NCBI GenBank assembly: GCA_025716855.1
Contig: JAIXMQ010000002.1
Location: 496,001 to 560,000, forward strand
DNA length: 64,000 bases
Origin: Pilaira anomala
Lineage: Eukaryota > Mucoromycota > Mucoromycetes > Mucorales > Mucoraceae
Direction of reading: 5' to 3'
Below are positions 45,897 through 58,173 of this stretch, piece after piece. How positions within the stretch are numbered: the stretch's first letter is position 1; every line of letters begins with the position of its first letter. A model generated the notes under the pieces. The model saw only the letters and a list, made by a program, of their open reading frames with translations, was not told the DNA's origin and searched no databases. The translations under genes were made by a program, and so were the position numbers.

Positions 45897-47270
45897 TCAA
45901 GCTTTTTTATGTACGATGTTTTGGATTTTTTCGCCAGTTTTTTTGAACTTATTTTTCATGTTACTTGTAAAAGAACTTTTTTCTTTAACAGGTTTTACAG
46001 GAACATTTTCAGATTGAGCTGCTGGTCTTGAGGTATTACTAGCAGTGCTCTTTTTTCGGCCCAAGCGGAAAGTGGATAGTCTACTTAATCTTTTAGTAGA
46101 AGTAGAAGCAGTTAAATCATGGATCTCTGGCATCATTGTTTGTTGTTGTTGTTGTTGTTGTTGAGGATCAGATGAATGATGTGATTTGATTGAACTCTTT
46201 CTTGAAGACTTATGAAAAGCTGAATTGAACATACCTTTAAGAGTTGATTTTTGACTAGCCATACTACTCTTACGAGAAACAGTAGAGCTTGTTGGATTGG
46301 TTGGAGTAAGGGCGGGAGTAGTTGTTACGACATTTCCTTCTTCAAAACGTGTTTGTATGGACCTAGGTCTATTGTTGTCTTCATTATAATAATGCTTATT
46401 GTTAGAAACAATGATCGATTTATTTAATGGAACAGGTGTTGAAGGTTCTTCAAATACACGTTGTAACTTATCAGAAAATGACATGAGGTTATTATCCTTT
46501 TTAATCATATTTGAATAGTATTGATCAGACGATTCTTTATTATCCTGAGTAATTAGATTGTTGTTCTCTTCTTCATCTTCTTCACCGTCATCGGATTTGA
46601 GAGAAGGAATAGATTCTTCCGGTTGCACCATAGTGGGTTGGTCTACTATTGGTGATAAAGACAATGATGATGTCACATGTTGATTGTTGTTATTGTTATT
46701 GTTAATAGAGATTGCCGATAATAAGTTTTCATCTTTTGTCAGTTGATCTTGAGCCAATGTAGGATGAACAACAGTGGAAAGACTACTATTTTTAACAATG
46801 ATCGGTTTGGTGGTCAATACAGATTTAGCTGGTTCAATTTGATTACTGGCAGATTTAATTATACTATTATTATTATTATTATTATTATTGTTACCAGCAG
46901 AAGTTACCGTCATTGGTTCCGTAATTTTTTCACTTTTTGATTTTAACGTTAAACCTGCAGTAGATTGCATAATAGGCGTATCTGTAACATTCTTTTTGGT
47001 CTTTTTTCTGTTTATTGGTGGGATAATCTCGCGCTTTTTAAAGATTTCATATAAGGCATTGACACCCAAAATGGTAAATAGGACAATAAACCTAATTGAA
47101 AGTAAAACACTCTTTGAAACATGTGTGATGATGCTTGAATAAGAGCCATCAGGTAATGTAGTGATAATTGACAGAAACTGAGCAGTTAAATCAGACATTT
47201 CTTCAGGAACTAAACAGCAAGTTATCAAATAGACACAACTTGATATATATAATAATGTAGTCAAATACAT
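45897..47270 (-). CDS. Ser/Asn-rich protein with N-terminal membrane segments, about 433-457 aa
   Basis: A single frame. Two starts are possible: ATG at 47270 (MYLTTLLYISSCVYLITCC, adding a hydrophobic segment) and ATG at 47198 (MSDLTAQFLS). Codons further upstream are poly-F/L from a CT-rich leader and are unlikely to be coding. Both forms contain a membrane helix SIRFIVLFTILGVNALYEIF followed by a basic stop-transfer stretch. The rest is predicted disordered: Asn runs, Ser/Thr-rich segments, a Gln run, and a C-terminus rich in Lys/Ser (KRLSRLSTFRLGRKKS). The long basic, Ser-rich tail has many possible phosphorylation sites. No family recognised; possibly specific to this fungal group. Confidence 0.6.
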   Translation of the reverse strand: MYLTTLLYISSCVYLITCCLVPEEMSDLTAQFLSIITTLPDGSYSSIITHVSKSVLLSIRFIVLFTILGVNALYEIFKKREIIPPINRKKTKKNVTDTPIMQSTAGLTLKSKSEKITEPMTVTSAGNNNNNNNNNSIIKSASNQIEPAKSVLTTKPIIVKNSSLSTVVHPTLAQDQLTKDENLLSAISINNNNNNNQHVTSSLSLSPIVDQPTMVQPEESIPSLKSDDGEEDEEENNNLITQDNKESSDQYYSNMIKKDNNLMSFSDKLQRVFEEPSTPVPLNKSIIVSNNKHYYNEDNNRPRSIQTRFEEGNVVTTTPALTPTNPTSSTVSRKSSMASQKSTLKGMFNSAFHKSSRKSSIKSHHSSDPQQQQQQQQTMMPEIHDLTASTSTKRLSRLSTFRLGRKKSTASNTSRPAAQSENVPVKPVKEKSSFTSNMKNKFKKTGEKIQNIVHKKA

Positions 47271-47560
47271 ATTGAATTGAAGGAAAAAGAAAGAAAGAAA
47301 CAACAACAAAAAGAAAGCTAAAGAAAAAAGGAAAAAGGGAAAAAAGGAGGGAAATTTAAACACACAAAAAATAAAGGAGATCTTCAATTTATATACGCGC
47401 CGCTTGAATCATTGTAAGAAACTCTTTTTTTTTTTTTATTAATGGGACTTCAGCCTATTCAGCCACATACACTCAATAAATGTTGTCATTAAACTGAAAA
47501 AAACTCATTATTCGTTTCTTTATTATATATTACAAATCATCATCAAGCTCCAATATTAAT

Positions 47561-48029
47561 TTATCTAGCTTCCCAAATTTCTTCAGAGTTACGACCCTTC
47601 ATTTTTTTAGCTTCTTTATCTGCTTGACGTTCTCTAATCATAGCCTACAAAAAAAAAAAAAAGGGTTAATTGTGTTTCATAATAGGTTTTTTTTGACATT
47701 CCCTTCTTTCTTATTACATCAGCTACTTCAGAAGATTTAGTCTTTGTCTTTAAACAAAAAGTAAAGTCTTCCCATTTTCCTGAACAATCTTTTTTCGAAC
47801 CATAACGGTAATAGTTTATTGCTTGAGATCCAAGAGCTATAACAAAGAATGTTTCAATGAATGCAATTACAATGAACTGAAAAAAAAAAATCTCACTGTA
47901 GCACTGAAAGACAGCATCAAAAGCTTGTGAAGCACTACATGTTTGATAGTCACCCACTTTCTCCTTTTCAATTTCAGCAAAAAGTGCTTTGGAATCAATA
48001 TCACCATCATGCGTTGTTGTATCTGTCAT
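47561..48029 (-). CDS. EMI1: Emi1/DUF3128-type twin-cysteine protein, 111 aa
   Basis: Three exons: 48029-47897, 47836-47718 and 47644-47561; junction phases match. Key blocks are CSASQAFDAVFQCYTLGSQ, INYYRYGSKKDCSGKWEDF and FCLKTK. The last exon is basic and ends EIWEAR. Cys residues spaced in pairs with a YYRYG core are typical of the DUF3128 family, to which yeast Emi1 belongs (needed for early meiotic gene induction; a likely mitochondrial or cytosolic CHCH-like protein). The start is 586 bp from the SmD1 start on the other strand, so the two genes are divergent. Confidence 0.85.
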
Positions 48030-48614
48030 TTTTAGGTACTTTAAAAAAAAAAAGGCGAGAAAATTAACCCCCCGGATGTTTAGGGGGAGCAGCAAGCTTT
48101 TTAACACTTTAAATTCAGACCAATAAAAAATGAGATAAATAAGTTGTTCATTTAAGCAATGCACCCCCCGCCTAAACGAGAGACAAACATATTTTGTTGA
48201 TATCTTAGGCCATATGTATTATAGTAATACCTTATGAGATTATTGTCTAATGTTAACAATAAACAATTAGTTTTAACAAATTAGTTTAATTACAACTATC
48301 CGTACTCTTGAAAGTATTTATATATCCTCAAGTAATAGTGAAAATGTCTCCAATTGGTCTAATACTGGTATATAAATATCTATATATACTCGTTTGAATT
48401 TAAAGAACTACATAAACAAGATATATGCCGCCTTCTTTTTTATTTGACCAGTCTTTAAACAATGTAAAAAAAAAGTTAAGGTGACTTTTGAAAACCATTT
48501 TAGCAGTCCCTTGCTTCTATTTTTTTTTTTTTTTTGGTACTGTAACGCGGTTTTTTTTTTTTTCTCGCTAAATAAACATCTTTAGTATTCAAATACAAAG
48601 TAAAAAAAAAAAAA
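48030..48614. other. Divergent promoter region of the Emi1-like and SmD1 genes
   Basis: A/T-rich with C-runs (near 48068 and 48163) and T-runs (near 48520-48565). No gene. Confidence 0.5.
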
Positions 48615-49017
48615 ATGAAGTTGGTTAGGTAAGAAAAGGATAGAAATACATAGATTGAATAAATAAAAAAGAAACAAAAGAACTCAAATTTAAACCGAGT
48701 TAGATTCTTGATGAAGTTAAATAACGAGACAGTTTCTGTCGAAATGAAGAATGGTACAGTTGTTCATGGTACTATTACTGGTGTCGATATGAGTATGAAC
48801 ATACATTTAAAGAATGTCAAGATGACTGTCAAAAATAGAGATCCTGTTAGTTTAGATACTTTGAGTATTCGTGGTAACACTGTTCGTTGTGTCATTTTAC
48901 CTGATAGTCTGCCGTTAGATACACTTTTGATTGACGATTCACCTAAATCTAAGAAGAAGAATGACGGTAAAGAACATGTTTATTATTTTTCATTCAACTT
49001 TATTTATTCTTTTTTTC

Positions 49018-49048
<31 letters not shown>

Positions 49049-49138
49049 GATGGTGAGGGTGCTGGACGTGGACGTGGTAGAGGATTGGCACGTGGAAGAG
49101 GTGGACGCGGTGGAGCAAGAGGAAGAGGTGGACGTTAA
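48615..49138 (+). CDS. SNRPD1: Small nuclear ribonucleoprotein SmD1
   Basis: Three exons: a 14-nt first exon 48615-48628, 48704-48966 and 49050-49138; product about 121 aa. Sm1 motif region: [20 protein letters not shown], then [20 protein letters not shown]. Sm2: [18 protein letters not shown]. The C-terminus is an RG-rich tail ([17 protein letters not shown]), a target of arginine methylation and SMN binding in animals. SmD1 is part of the heteroheptameric Sm ring on U1, U2, U4 and U5 snRNAs. The short first exon is needed for the standard MKLVRFLMKL start. Intron 2 ends in a TTA repeat. Confidence 0.95.
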
Positions 49139-49182
49139 ATAAGTCAAAGAAACAAACGATTATTATACATCAAATTACGCGC

Positions 49183-49186
<4 letters not shown>

Positions 49187-49225
<39 letters not shown>
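49187..49225. repeat. (AC)n microsatellite
   Basis: About 19 AC units just downstream of SmD1, continuing with imperfect CACA sequence to about 49264. Confidence 0.9.
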
Positions 49226-49227
<2 letters not shown>

Positions 49228-49380
49228 TACACGCACAAAACACAATACACACAATACACACACGTAAATAAAAAATATTAAATAAAAAAACATTTTCTTT
49301 TTCTTTTTTCTTTTTTTTTTTTCTTTTAGAAAACCAGCTAAAAAAAAAAAAAAAGAGAGAGAGAGAGAAAGAGAGAGGTA

Positions 49381-50627
49381 CTATTTATTGTTATTATTAT
49401 TATTGTTAGTATGCCCTTGAATACGTTCATGTCTTCTGAGGGCATCTAACCGAGTAAATTTTTTACCACATTCATGGCAATAACAAAGTGGACGATTCTC
49501 TAAATGAATTGTCTGATGCCTTGAAAGGTCATACGATCGTCTGAAAGCTTGACAACAGGTTTTACCAGTGAGTGTATCTATAACATGCTCACATATAAAT
49601 TGAGACTGATGTGATGTACTGCCACGAGTTCTCTTATGGCTCAACTTATTTTTTGTTGGTAAAAGAGGATGGTTACTATGTATATTATTGCTATATGGGG
49701 AAGACGGGGAAGAAGCAGATAATGGTGGTGATAGGGGTTTTTGACCAAATCGAACGGGATGATAAGCATGAATAGGAGCAAGTTGTTTTTGCTGATAATG
49801 ATTGTTATTATGATCTATAATTATTGATGACAGTCCCGGCAATTTAATTGGTGATTTACTACTGCCACTACTGTAGAAACTACTACTACTACTACTACTA
49901 TGAGTCATTTGTTGTGTTGGTGGTGATGGTAAACTATTTGAACTCCATAACTCGGTTGTAATAATATGTGATAATGCTGGTAACTTTCTTGCTCTATCTG
50001 GTTCTTCTTCTTTTCTTAGTTCTTCCATTTCTTGCTCCAATGAAATACCAGAGTCTTTTCTTGTTGGACAATACATTTGTTCATCTTCTTCTATCGCACT
50101 AGGTCTTCTTGTAAATATCGGTTTTACCAACGGCACTATTATAAATAATATGATGTTAACTTATTTATATAATTGAATATATATATATATATATATTTAC
50201 CTTGTCGCATTAACTTAATTTCTAGTTTATCTTTATCTGTAATCGATTTGAAGGCATGTTGTAATCCCAAATCATCTTTAAACTTGTATTTAAATACATT
50301 GTCTTTCTCAATAACCATATAATACTCATTGGTATTAGTTATCTCAGTCTATTATTTTTTTATTATGATTAGTCACTTTACTCAAATTGTATATATTGGT
50401 TGTCAAAGTTATTTACTTTCGAGTGTAACTTAATTTTATCTAGTAATTCAAGATATTTAGGAGGTTGATCATGTTGCACAAAGATATGTAAAAGAAAATC
50501 GGGCGATGGCAAATCTTGAATACTAACTCTAAAAAAAAAAAAAGTATAAATAAAGAAAACATTCAAACTTGTGAAAAATAAAACAAATGCTAGGTAGTTA
50601 CCTGAAGCGATAAATAGTGTTTGTCAT
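49381..50627 (-). CDS. C2H2 zinc-finger protein with a PB1-like N-terminal domain
   Basis: Four exons: 50627-50602, 50528-50417, 50348-50201 and 50135-49381; product about 346 aa. Exons 1-3 (about 95 residues) form a folded-looking domain of short strands and helices (TIYRFRVSIQDL, DNVFKYKFKDDLG, DKLEIKLM) reminiscent of a ubiquitin-like/PB1 fold. The middle is Ser/Pro-rich with repeated short motifs KLPALSHII and KLPGLSSII. The C-terminus holds one atypical Cys/His finger (CCQAFRRSYDLSRHQTIH) and one canonical C2H2 finger (CHECGKKFTRLDALRRHERIQGH), then an Asn run. Two tandem fingers suggest a sequence-specific transcription factor. The partner of the N-domain is unknown. No ATG was found in frame without exon 1. 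Confidence 0.75.
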
Positions 50628-51610
50628 GAATAATTTAGTGGTAAAAAGGAAAGAAAAGTAAAGAGTAATTAAAAAGTGAAAGGAATATACTTTTATACTT
50701 TTTTTTTTAACAGTTTATATATATATACGAAAAAAAAAAGATAGAGAGAGAGAGGGTAAAGGGGTGGCAAAAATAGAGGCTCTTTGCATCAACTATCATA
50801 AGGAGATGAAAAGAAATCCAAAGAATATACATATGCACACACGATATATAATATAAAGGGGGTTAATATCAGTTGTATTCTAAATATACACTCAATTTTC
50901 GACTTTTGATAGGGTTTTGTTTATTTTGTAAGTAAAAAAAGATGTGGCTGCATTGGTACATATTAGAAAAGAAAGAGAGATACATAGAAAGAGAAAACCC
51001 TTATTATTGTACACACTTTAATGTATATGTAGTAAAAAAGGAAAACATTCATGTAAAAGCTCCAAGTAGATTTCAGCACTCTCCTATTTTTATAATAAAT
51101 GTGAGTGTAAAATAGATTTAGTTACTTGGACTCTTTAACAAGTTTCATAATATTACACATATAACATAATAATATGTATATCAAACTATTAAACAAAACA
51201 TTTAAAACGAGATATAGCTTAATTCGCCTCTCTAAAAACCTAAAATTCAATTGAAAGATTATTACACTATAAGCTTTTATACTTACTCCCTTATTCCCTT
51301 CAAAAAAAAAAAAAGACCCTTGTTGTAATGTTATAACGAAAAAGCAACACAAGATGCATAACATCATAGTAAGAATATAATGAAAATAGTCGAGTATGTA
51401 TGGTAACTAAGTTATTTGGATTTCATTATACAAGTATGTACGATCCGAAAAAAATTAAAAAAAAATAAAAAAAAGTAACACTAAATGTTCGACATAAAAG
51501 TCCACCCGATTGGAGTTCACGTCCTTTTTTTTTTTAAAGTATGTAGTTTTACTCCTCACCCTTGATTTTCCTTTCTTATAATTATGTGGGTACAGCGATA
51601 TATTTCTTTG

Positions 51611-51647
<37 letters not shown>

Positions 51648-52298
51648 CTCCTAAATCAGTAACAGACTACACACAAGTATTATTATTATAGCGCCTATTT
51701 TTATGCATTTAGTCAGTGGAATTCATCATGCTTCTATGTTGAGCATGAATATATAAGTGACGCATTTATAATATAACTAAATCCAGAGAAGTAAGATAGG
51801 CCAAGACAAACATTACTAGATTTAAAAAATTTTTTTTTTTTATTTATTTACAAGTATACTTTCTTGTCAAATGCTGTTGCTGCACCACACTACCTTTTTT
51901 TAATAATTTGATCTTGGGAAATTAATTAAAATTTATTGGTTAGTTAGAAAAATACTTATATGTAAAATGATAATGTTTTATGTATGTATATATATATATA
52001 TATTTTAAATAATATTGAGAGAGAAAAAGCAGATGACGATATTAAAAAAATAAAATAAAAAAAAAAAGAGAGAGAGAGAAAGAGAAAAGGAAGAGAAAGG
52101 GTGAGTGGGTAAGATTAATAGTGTATTAAATATGAGTAAAAAAAAAAAAAAAAAAAAATTATTACATGTAAAAAGGTTATATATGAAATTAGTGATGATA
52201 CAAAATATTATAGTGTTTGTTTGTGCGTGTGTTTGTTTGTGTGGCGTTTCTTTTTTTTCAAGGGATACTTTTTTTTTCTGCTATACCAAGAATTGTAA
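50628..52298. other. Intergenic region
   Basis: Several AG-rich stretches (near 50745-50755 and 52015-52100), T-runs (about 51620-51650) and TA repeats near 51985-52001. Frames at 51122-51367 and 52105-52311 are low-complexity and unsupported. No gene seen. Confidence 0.5.
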
Positions 52299-53374
52299 CT
52301 ACTTGTTATAAAATTGGAGATTTGTGGGGAATCGTTTACATTCTCCTTGACCAACAATTACGTTATCAGGTGGAGGTGTAGCCCAAATTATTTGAGAAAC
52401 TCTGTATGAATCATCCTAGATAGTGTTTTTCGTTAGATTAAGAGAGAGATCGTCAACTATTATTATGCATCTGAATTAACTTACATTTAAAAATGGCGTG
52501 TCTTCTTTAACAAACTTTAGTTTGGAACGATTTAATTTCAACTTGATGTATTCATCAAACACCATAATTTCTGGTTCTGTTTTTGGCTTTAATAATCTGT
52601 CAATAATGAATTGTGTAAACATTTGAGAGTTTCCCAAACTAGATAAAAACTCCTAAAATATAAAAATAAGTACACTTGAATTATGTAAAAAAAATAACTT
52701 TTTTTTTTTTTTTGTTCTTACTCTGGTATCTTTATCTGAATTCTTTAAAAATTTATCTTTTGAGAAATATAAGCAATTACCATTCGTATTATTAGTATCA
52801 TTGGCAGAAATAGATGAGCTTGATTTATCATCTAAATGATCTACAAATCCAGTTCGATAATTATATAGGAGAGAAGCAAACATTCTGATGAACGAGTCTA
52901 GTACTTTCTGTTCATTAAAGCAGGCAGGTAAGCAAGGGTGTAATATTTGACTTGTACAACTATCATGAGTTACTAAATGACATTCTATACAAAAAAAAAA
53001 ATTAGTGACAGTTATGGTGAATATGTGTACATAAATATCTTTGTTACCTTGGCAACACATAAACATTCTAGGCTTTTTATTACTATCTTCATCTTCTGAG
53101 ACTTGTTTACCACATACACATCTATATCCTTGAAAGCGGCCAAGTTCGGATGTAAATATTTCTGCCATGATATGACCCTCAATATGCTTAACTCGACGAG
53201 GGACTTCATTATGATAACCATGATCGAAAGTACTATTACTGTTGTTGTTCTGGTTGAAACGAGGTGAAGATACTGAAATACGAGGGGAAGGTGTCATACT
53301 ACTAGTATCAATTTGCTCTTGATGAAATACTGCTCTTGGTTTTGACATGAATGATGATAGTTTAGTCTTTGGTG

Positions 53375-53419
<45 letters not shown>

Positions 53420-56316
53420 AAAAAAAATTAAATCACTAAAATACTATTAATATAAATAGAATAAAAACTTACATCTTCACGTTTTGGTTTAGGTGAAGGC
53501 TCCGATCTTCTATAGTTTGCTTTTCTATAAGAGTGTTGATGCTCTAATGTTGTGCTATTAGTCGGATTAGCTGCATTAACAATAGGAGAGGGCAGAGATA
53601 CACGTTGTTGAATAGGAGTCTTTGGAAGTGAAGAAGTAGAAAGAGAAGATTGAATCGATTGAATACTAGCAGTAGTTCTAATTGGACTCATTGGAGGACT
53701 ATGTAATGATGTATTTGAAGAACTATAATTTCCAGCATTTGTTGATAATAACGCTGAACCAGGATATTGAGGCAGATTAGGTGTATCAGAAGCTGAAGTA
53801 GCAGATTCATTTGAGCTTCTTGTACTTGTATTACTGGACCAAAATCCCGATGGCTTTGATACAAAGGATGCAGGATGTGACCAAATTGAAGTGGCATCTG
53901 AGCTTTCAGAATCTCGTGGCTGTCTGGCAGGGCTAATGAAGATATCGGTGCTTTTAGATCTACTACAGTTTAGGATTAATTTCCCTTTAGGAAACGTGCA
54001 TTGAATTGGAAGTGGTACACCGTAAGGGATCTTGCATTTTGTATGCAATGGGGCGTATTGTTCAAGCGCTGATTGAAGTTTACGTCTTTGTCGGTCAGGA
54101 ATCGGCATCGACCTTTGACTTTGGTGCATTGTATTGCTATCCAAATTAACAATACAAGCCTATAAATAATATGAGTGTTTAGATATATATATATATATAT
54201 TTACTTACATCATCAGGTGCATGATCTTCTAAATCAGTCATATCACCAGGAAATCCAATAATATACGGAACAGGAGCTTGTAGACATGTCAATAATCTTT
54301 CAGGTAAAACAGGAATAAAAACGAATTGCCAATAAAAAGGGAATAATAAGTAACGAAATGATTCACATGCAAGAGAAAGCATCCCTGTATATTTAGAAAG
54401 AAATACGACCTTTCCTTCGGCTAATAAAGTCTTTTTTTTTTTTTTTTTTTTTACAGATGGTTAAAAAAAATCGGCTTGGTTTATAATTAAAAGGAGATAA
54501 ATGTATATATAAAATATGACTTACTTCTAGTACAGCAAGTATCAGATGAGGTGATAACGCACGAAATATAGGATATAAAGAGAACTAAAGTGTGTGTATG
54601 AGTAAATATATATGTATATGTACATATCAATTATAAAGCTACTATATACATTACATTTTTCAATAGAGGTACTTGATTAATAGGAGGTCTTGAAAAGAAT
54701 AAAGGTCTTTGATTAATTGTTAAACCAATTTCAAATCTTCCAGGAGGAGGTAATGGTACTTCTTCAATCAAATTAATTATAGCACTTTCAATATCAATAG
54801 TTGGTTTTCCATTTTTATGACCTCCTACACCTACAATATTATCTAATAATATTCTAATCCAATCACCATATAAATCAATCCATGGCATTCTACCTAATAA
54901 TCCAATACTCTTTGGCACCCAAACTTCATCTGCTGTACATACTCCCATCTTTACTGGCTCTAATAATTCTTTATACAAGTCTATATTTTCTTGACATGTC
55001 TTGATTCTTTCTTCTGTTTCAGCAGCCTGTCTTAAACTATCTTCTTTTGTTAATCCAATATTTGATTGTGCATGATCCTTTTTAGCTTGTTCTAATCCAA
55101 TCATTTCCAACTTGATTTTACTTTGTAAATGTTGAGCATATTCTACTGAACTTACTGGCATATTTGTTTTAATCCATTCTTGAATTGCTTTATTTACTGG
55201 TGTCTTTAAACTATCTGCTAACTTTTCATGAAACACAACACATGTACCGTTTACTGTTGCACCATTTTCATCTGTCATTGTCTATCATACATATATTTTT
55301 TAGTATGCATATATGTATACATATAATAATAGTTCTATACTTTACAAATGAGTGCAATTGCTCTGGTGGAGGATTTTCTCCATAATATAATGATATATCT
55401 CTAGGAAAACAAAACTAAAATATGTTAACCATCTTTTTTTTTTTTTTATCTGTATCTTTTCTTTATATTCTTGTCTTACCATAGCTGCATAAGCAGGAAA
55501 AGGTTCTTCAGGTGAATAATTAACCTTGGGATAACGCATTAAAATTGTTGGCGTATATTGAATATCAAAGATATTAGGTACAAATTCAGGTGCTAAAGGA
55601 ATAATAGGTACACTTGCAGTTGAAGTACTTTTCCTTGTTGAATTTCTTGTGTTTTCAACTATATTAAAGAACAAAGAAATTAACAAAAAAAAAGTTGTAA
55701 TTTTTTTTATATATATATATACTTGTTTGTTATATTTACAAAGTTTGGGTTCAGATGGACTTCTCCATTTCCTTGCATTAACATCTCGGACAGATAAACG
55801 TCTATTTGTTGTTTCGGTCGAATAAGTACTCATTCTATTACTAGGTGTTATCGTTTTATCACTATCACTTCTTTTGTATTTCTCCGTATGGTTCACCAAA
55901 GAATCATGAACAGCAATCACATTATCTCTAGCAGTATCTCTTTCTTTATCAAAAGCGTCAATGACATGTTGTACATGATCTAATACACCGAGTAATGAGG
56001 CCGATGTAGCTACTTCGGGAAAAGTAGATCGTAAAGAACCAGATGGTTCAGTAGGTCCGACAGATAAACTCTGTCCTCTTCGGCGAACATTTTTATCGTT
56101 CACAACTGTTTCAAGTTCAAGTGTTTTTGGATCAAACAAGTTACCGTTACTTGCTACTGCTTGTTCTTGTTGTTGGTAGTACGATACGTCATTATCACCA
56201 TTTCTTTTATACTTTTTTGCTGTTTCATAGGCCGGCATAACGTAACTGTCGTGAAGTCCTGCTACAAAGAAATAGTCTGCTACACGTGAAGATGTTCCTA
56301 CTAAATTATTTGACAT
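52299..56316 (-). CDS. DENN-domain protein (putative Rab GEF) with an internal zinc-binding insert
   Basis: Eleven exons: 56316-55740, 55658-55480, 55414-55346, 55281-54655, 54584-54525, 54430-54209, 54159-53473, 53375-53048, 52984-52722, 52652-52485 and 52415-52299; every junction is in phase; product about 1098 aa. Residues 1-190 are disordered. uDENN: FDIQYTPTILMRYP and FCFPRDISLYYGE (about 205-275). DENN core: LGLLGR-type segment, FSLYPIFRALSPHLILAVLE, ESFRYLLFPFYWQFVFIPVL and LQAPVPYIIGFPGD (about 485-575). A Ser-rich linker follows. Near residues 860-930 is a Cys/His cluster (CVCG, MCCQ, ECHLVTHDSC, HPCLPAC) that looks like a C1 or related zinc finger. dDENN-like end: FDEYIKLKLNRSK and VSQIIWATPPP. 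DENN proteins exchange GDP for GTP on Rab GTPases in vesicle traffic. The Rab target is unknown. Confidence 0.85.
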
Positions 56317-57773
56317 ATTTGCTTTATAAGGTAAAGATTATAAGAATAGTAATAAAAGAGAAGGTATAAAGAAAGAAAGAAAAAGAAGAATAAAATAAAG
56401 ACATGTTTGTTTTTTTTTTTAACTTGATATATTTTTTTTTCAAAAAGGAAATCACGCGGGGCTTGTAAATGTTTGCAGAAAAAAAAAAGCCATGAGCTGT
56501 ATACTTTTTTATTTGTTACAGAGGTTACTAAATCAAGTTTTTGGGCTTAATTTTATTTTTAATGGTTAAAATGCAAAATATATAAGGATAGTTCAATCTC
56601 AAAGTAATATATGCCCCCAATGTTTATTGACTCAAACTTCGTTTTGGTCTTTTTTTCAAAATGAGATCAGAAAACTAACGTGTTACATTTCTAAATGTAT
56701 TGAATTCATTATTGATAGCTCAAGTCATCTGATTGACATTTTATCAATTGACAATTGTTTGCAGTATTTTTTTTTTTTTGAAGAAAACAATATGTAATAT
56801 TTATCGTTGCCTTCATGTCTCAGGTTCATTAGATTTTTTTACAATTGCTGAATGTCTCTCAAGAATTAAGATAAAGATTTCATGAACGAAGAAAAGAGCA
56901 TGTATTTTATAGTACTAAGAAGATTGTCAATCTTGGATCAAAAGTAAATTATATGTTACACATATAAACTTTTTTTATGGAAGAGTCCAAATAAAAGGAT
57001 TAGTTATCTTATGTAAAGATGATCAGGGCTGATCAGTTATAAAAAAAAGCTGCAGCCTACAACTGGATATTGTTTCTTCTGGGGTTTAGTTGAGAACATA
57101 GTATTATCAAAGTTTTAGTATCATATTCTGATGCTTAGATATACTAGTAGATTGTAACATAAGTGTAACATCAACTAGTTGAAGTAATGAAAAAAGATAT
57201 AAATGTTTATCAATTTTATAATCACACCCTTTTTTTATTTAATTCATATTAAATAATAGTTACCCTTACTGTACTAAAAGAAATATAACTCTGGGAAACT
57301 CATAAATGAAATGCATTATTGCACATTCAAATTATGATATGCACCACGCCAACAAACCCTCAAAAGGAAATTATTAGTGTCACTTGCAAGAATAAAGAAT
57401 ATTGTATGTTGAAAGAGCCAATTCATCGTATTGGTACATCTTACCAAGTATTGCAAAAAAAGGGGGTCTTTATTTTTAAGGAGAATTTTTAGAATCAGGG
57501 ATTTTGTTACCACGTTACGGTATATATATATGTATATTTACCGTTTTTTTTTTTCTTTCTGATTCTCTTAATGATAAGTGTCTAGCCTCATCATATTATT
57601 AATTGACAACGATAATATAACTCAAAGCCTTTTTTTTTTTTCAATTGAAAGTGAGAAGACGCGTTTATATAAATGATCTTGTACTACCTATAAAATTTAA
57701 TATTATATTTTTCTGACAGTCCAAAAACGCGAAACTGTTTTTTTTTCTGTTCTTTTCTAAAAACGAAAACAAA
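56317..57773. other. Divergent intergenic region between the DENN gene and APC11
   Basis: AT-rich. A frame at 57316-57513 (minus) has no domain. A TATA box lies upstream of APC11. No gene. Confidence 0.5.
57666..57673 (+). promoter_or_regulatory. TATA box candidate for APC11
   Basis: TATATAAA about 100 bp upstream of the ATG at 57774, followed by a T/C-rich leader. Confidence 0.45.
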
Positions 57774-58043
57774 ATGAAAGTTAAAATAAACTCCTGGAAT
57801 ATGGTTGCTACATGGTCCTGGGATGTCAAAGAAAATGACGATGTTTGCGGTATCTGCCACTCAGAGTACGATCACTGTTGTCCCAATTGCAAGATGCCAG
57901 GTGACGATTGCCCTTTAATTTGGGGAGAATGTAAACATGTCTTCCACTTACATTGCTTAATGACTTGGTTCCAAAGCTCAACTAATGATGAACGATGTCC
58001 CATGGATCGAACAGCGTGGAAGACAGCAACAGCTCCTAGTTAA
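57774..58043 (+). CDS. APC11: Anaphase-promoting complex subunit 11 (RING-H2)
   Basis: An intronless 89-aa protein, the usual length of the family. N-terminus MKVKINSWNMVATWSWDV, then the RING-H2 ligands: CGIC (from Cys 25), CCPNCKMPGDDCPLIWGEC, HVFHLHCLMTWF and CPMDR. The WSWD strand that packs on the cullin-like APC2 is present. APC11 is the catalytic RING of the anaphase-promoting complex and recruits E2 enzymes to ubiquitinate cyclins and securin. All ligands are intact. Confidence 0.97.
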   Translation: MKVKINSWNMVATWSWDVKENDDVCGICHSEYDHCCPNCKMPGDDCPLIWGECKHVFHLHCLMTWFQSSTNDERCPMDRTAWKTATAPS

Positions 58044-58173
58044 TCTAGCATCGTTCCCAGACCTATAAACACATATTCTCCTGCATAATAATTAAATCAT
58101 ACTATATTAACACAAAATAAGAAAAACTATCTTTTAAAAAAAGTTCACAATCATTTTATTTAAAAAGAACAGT

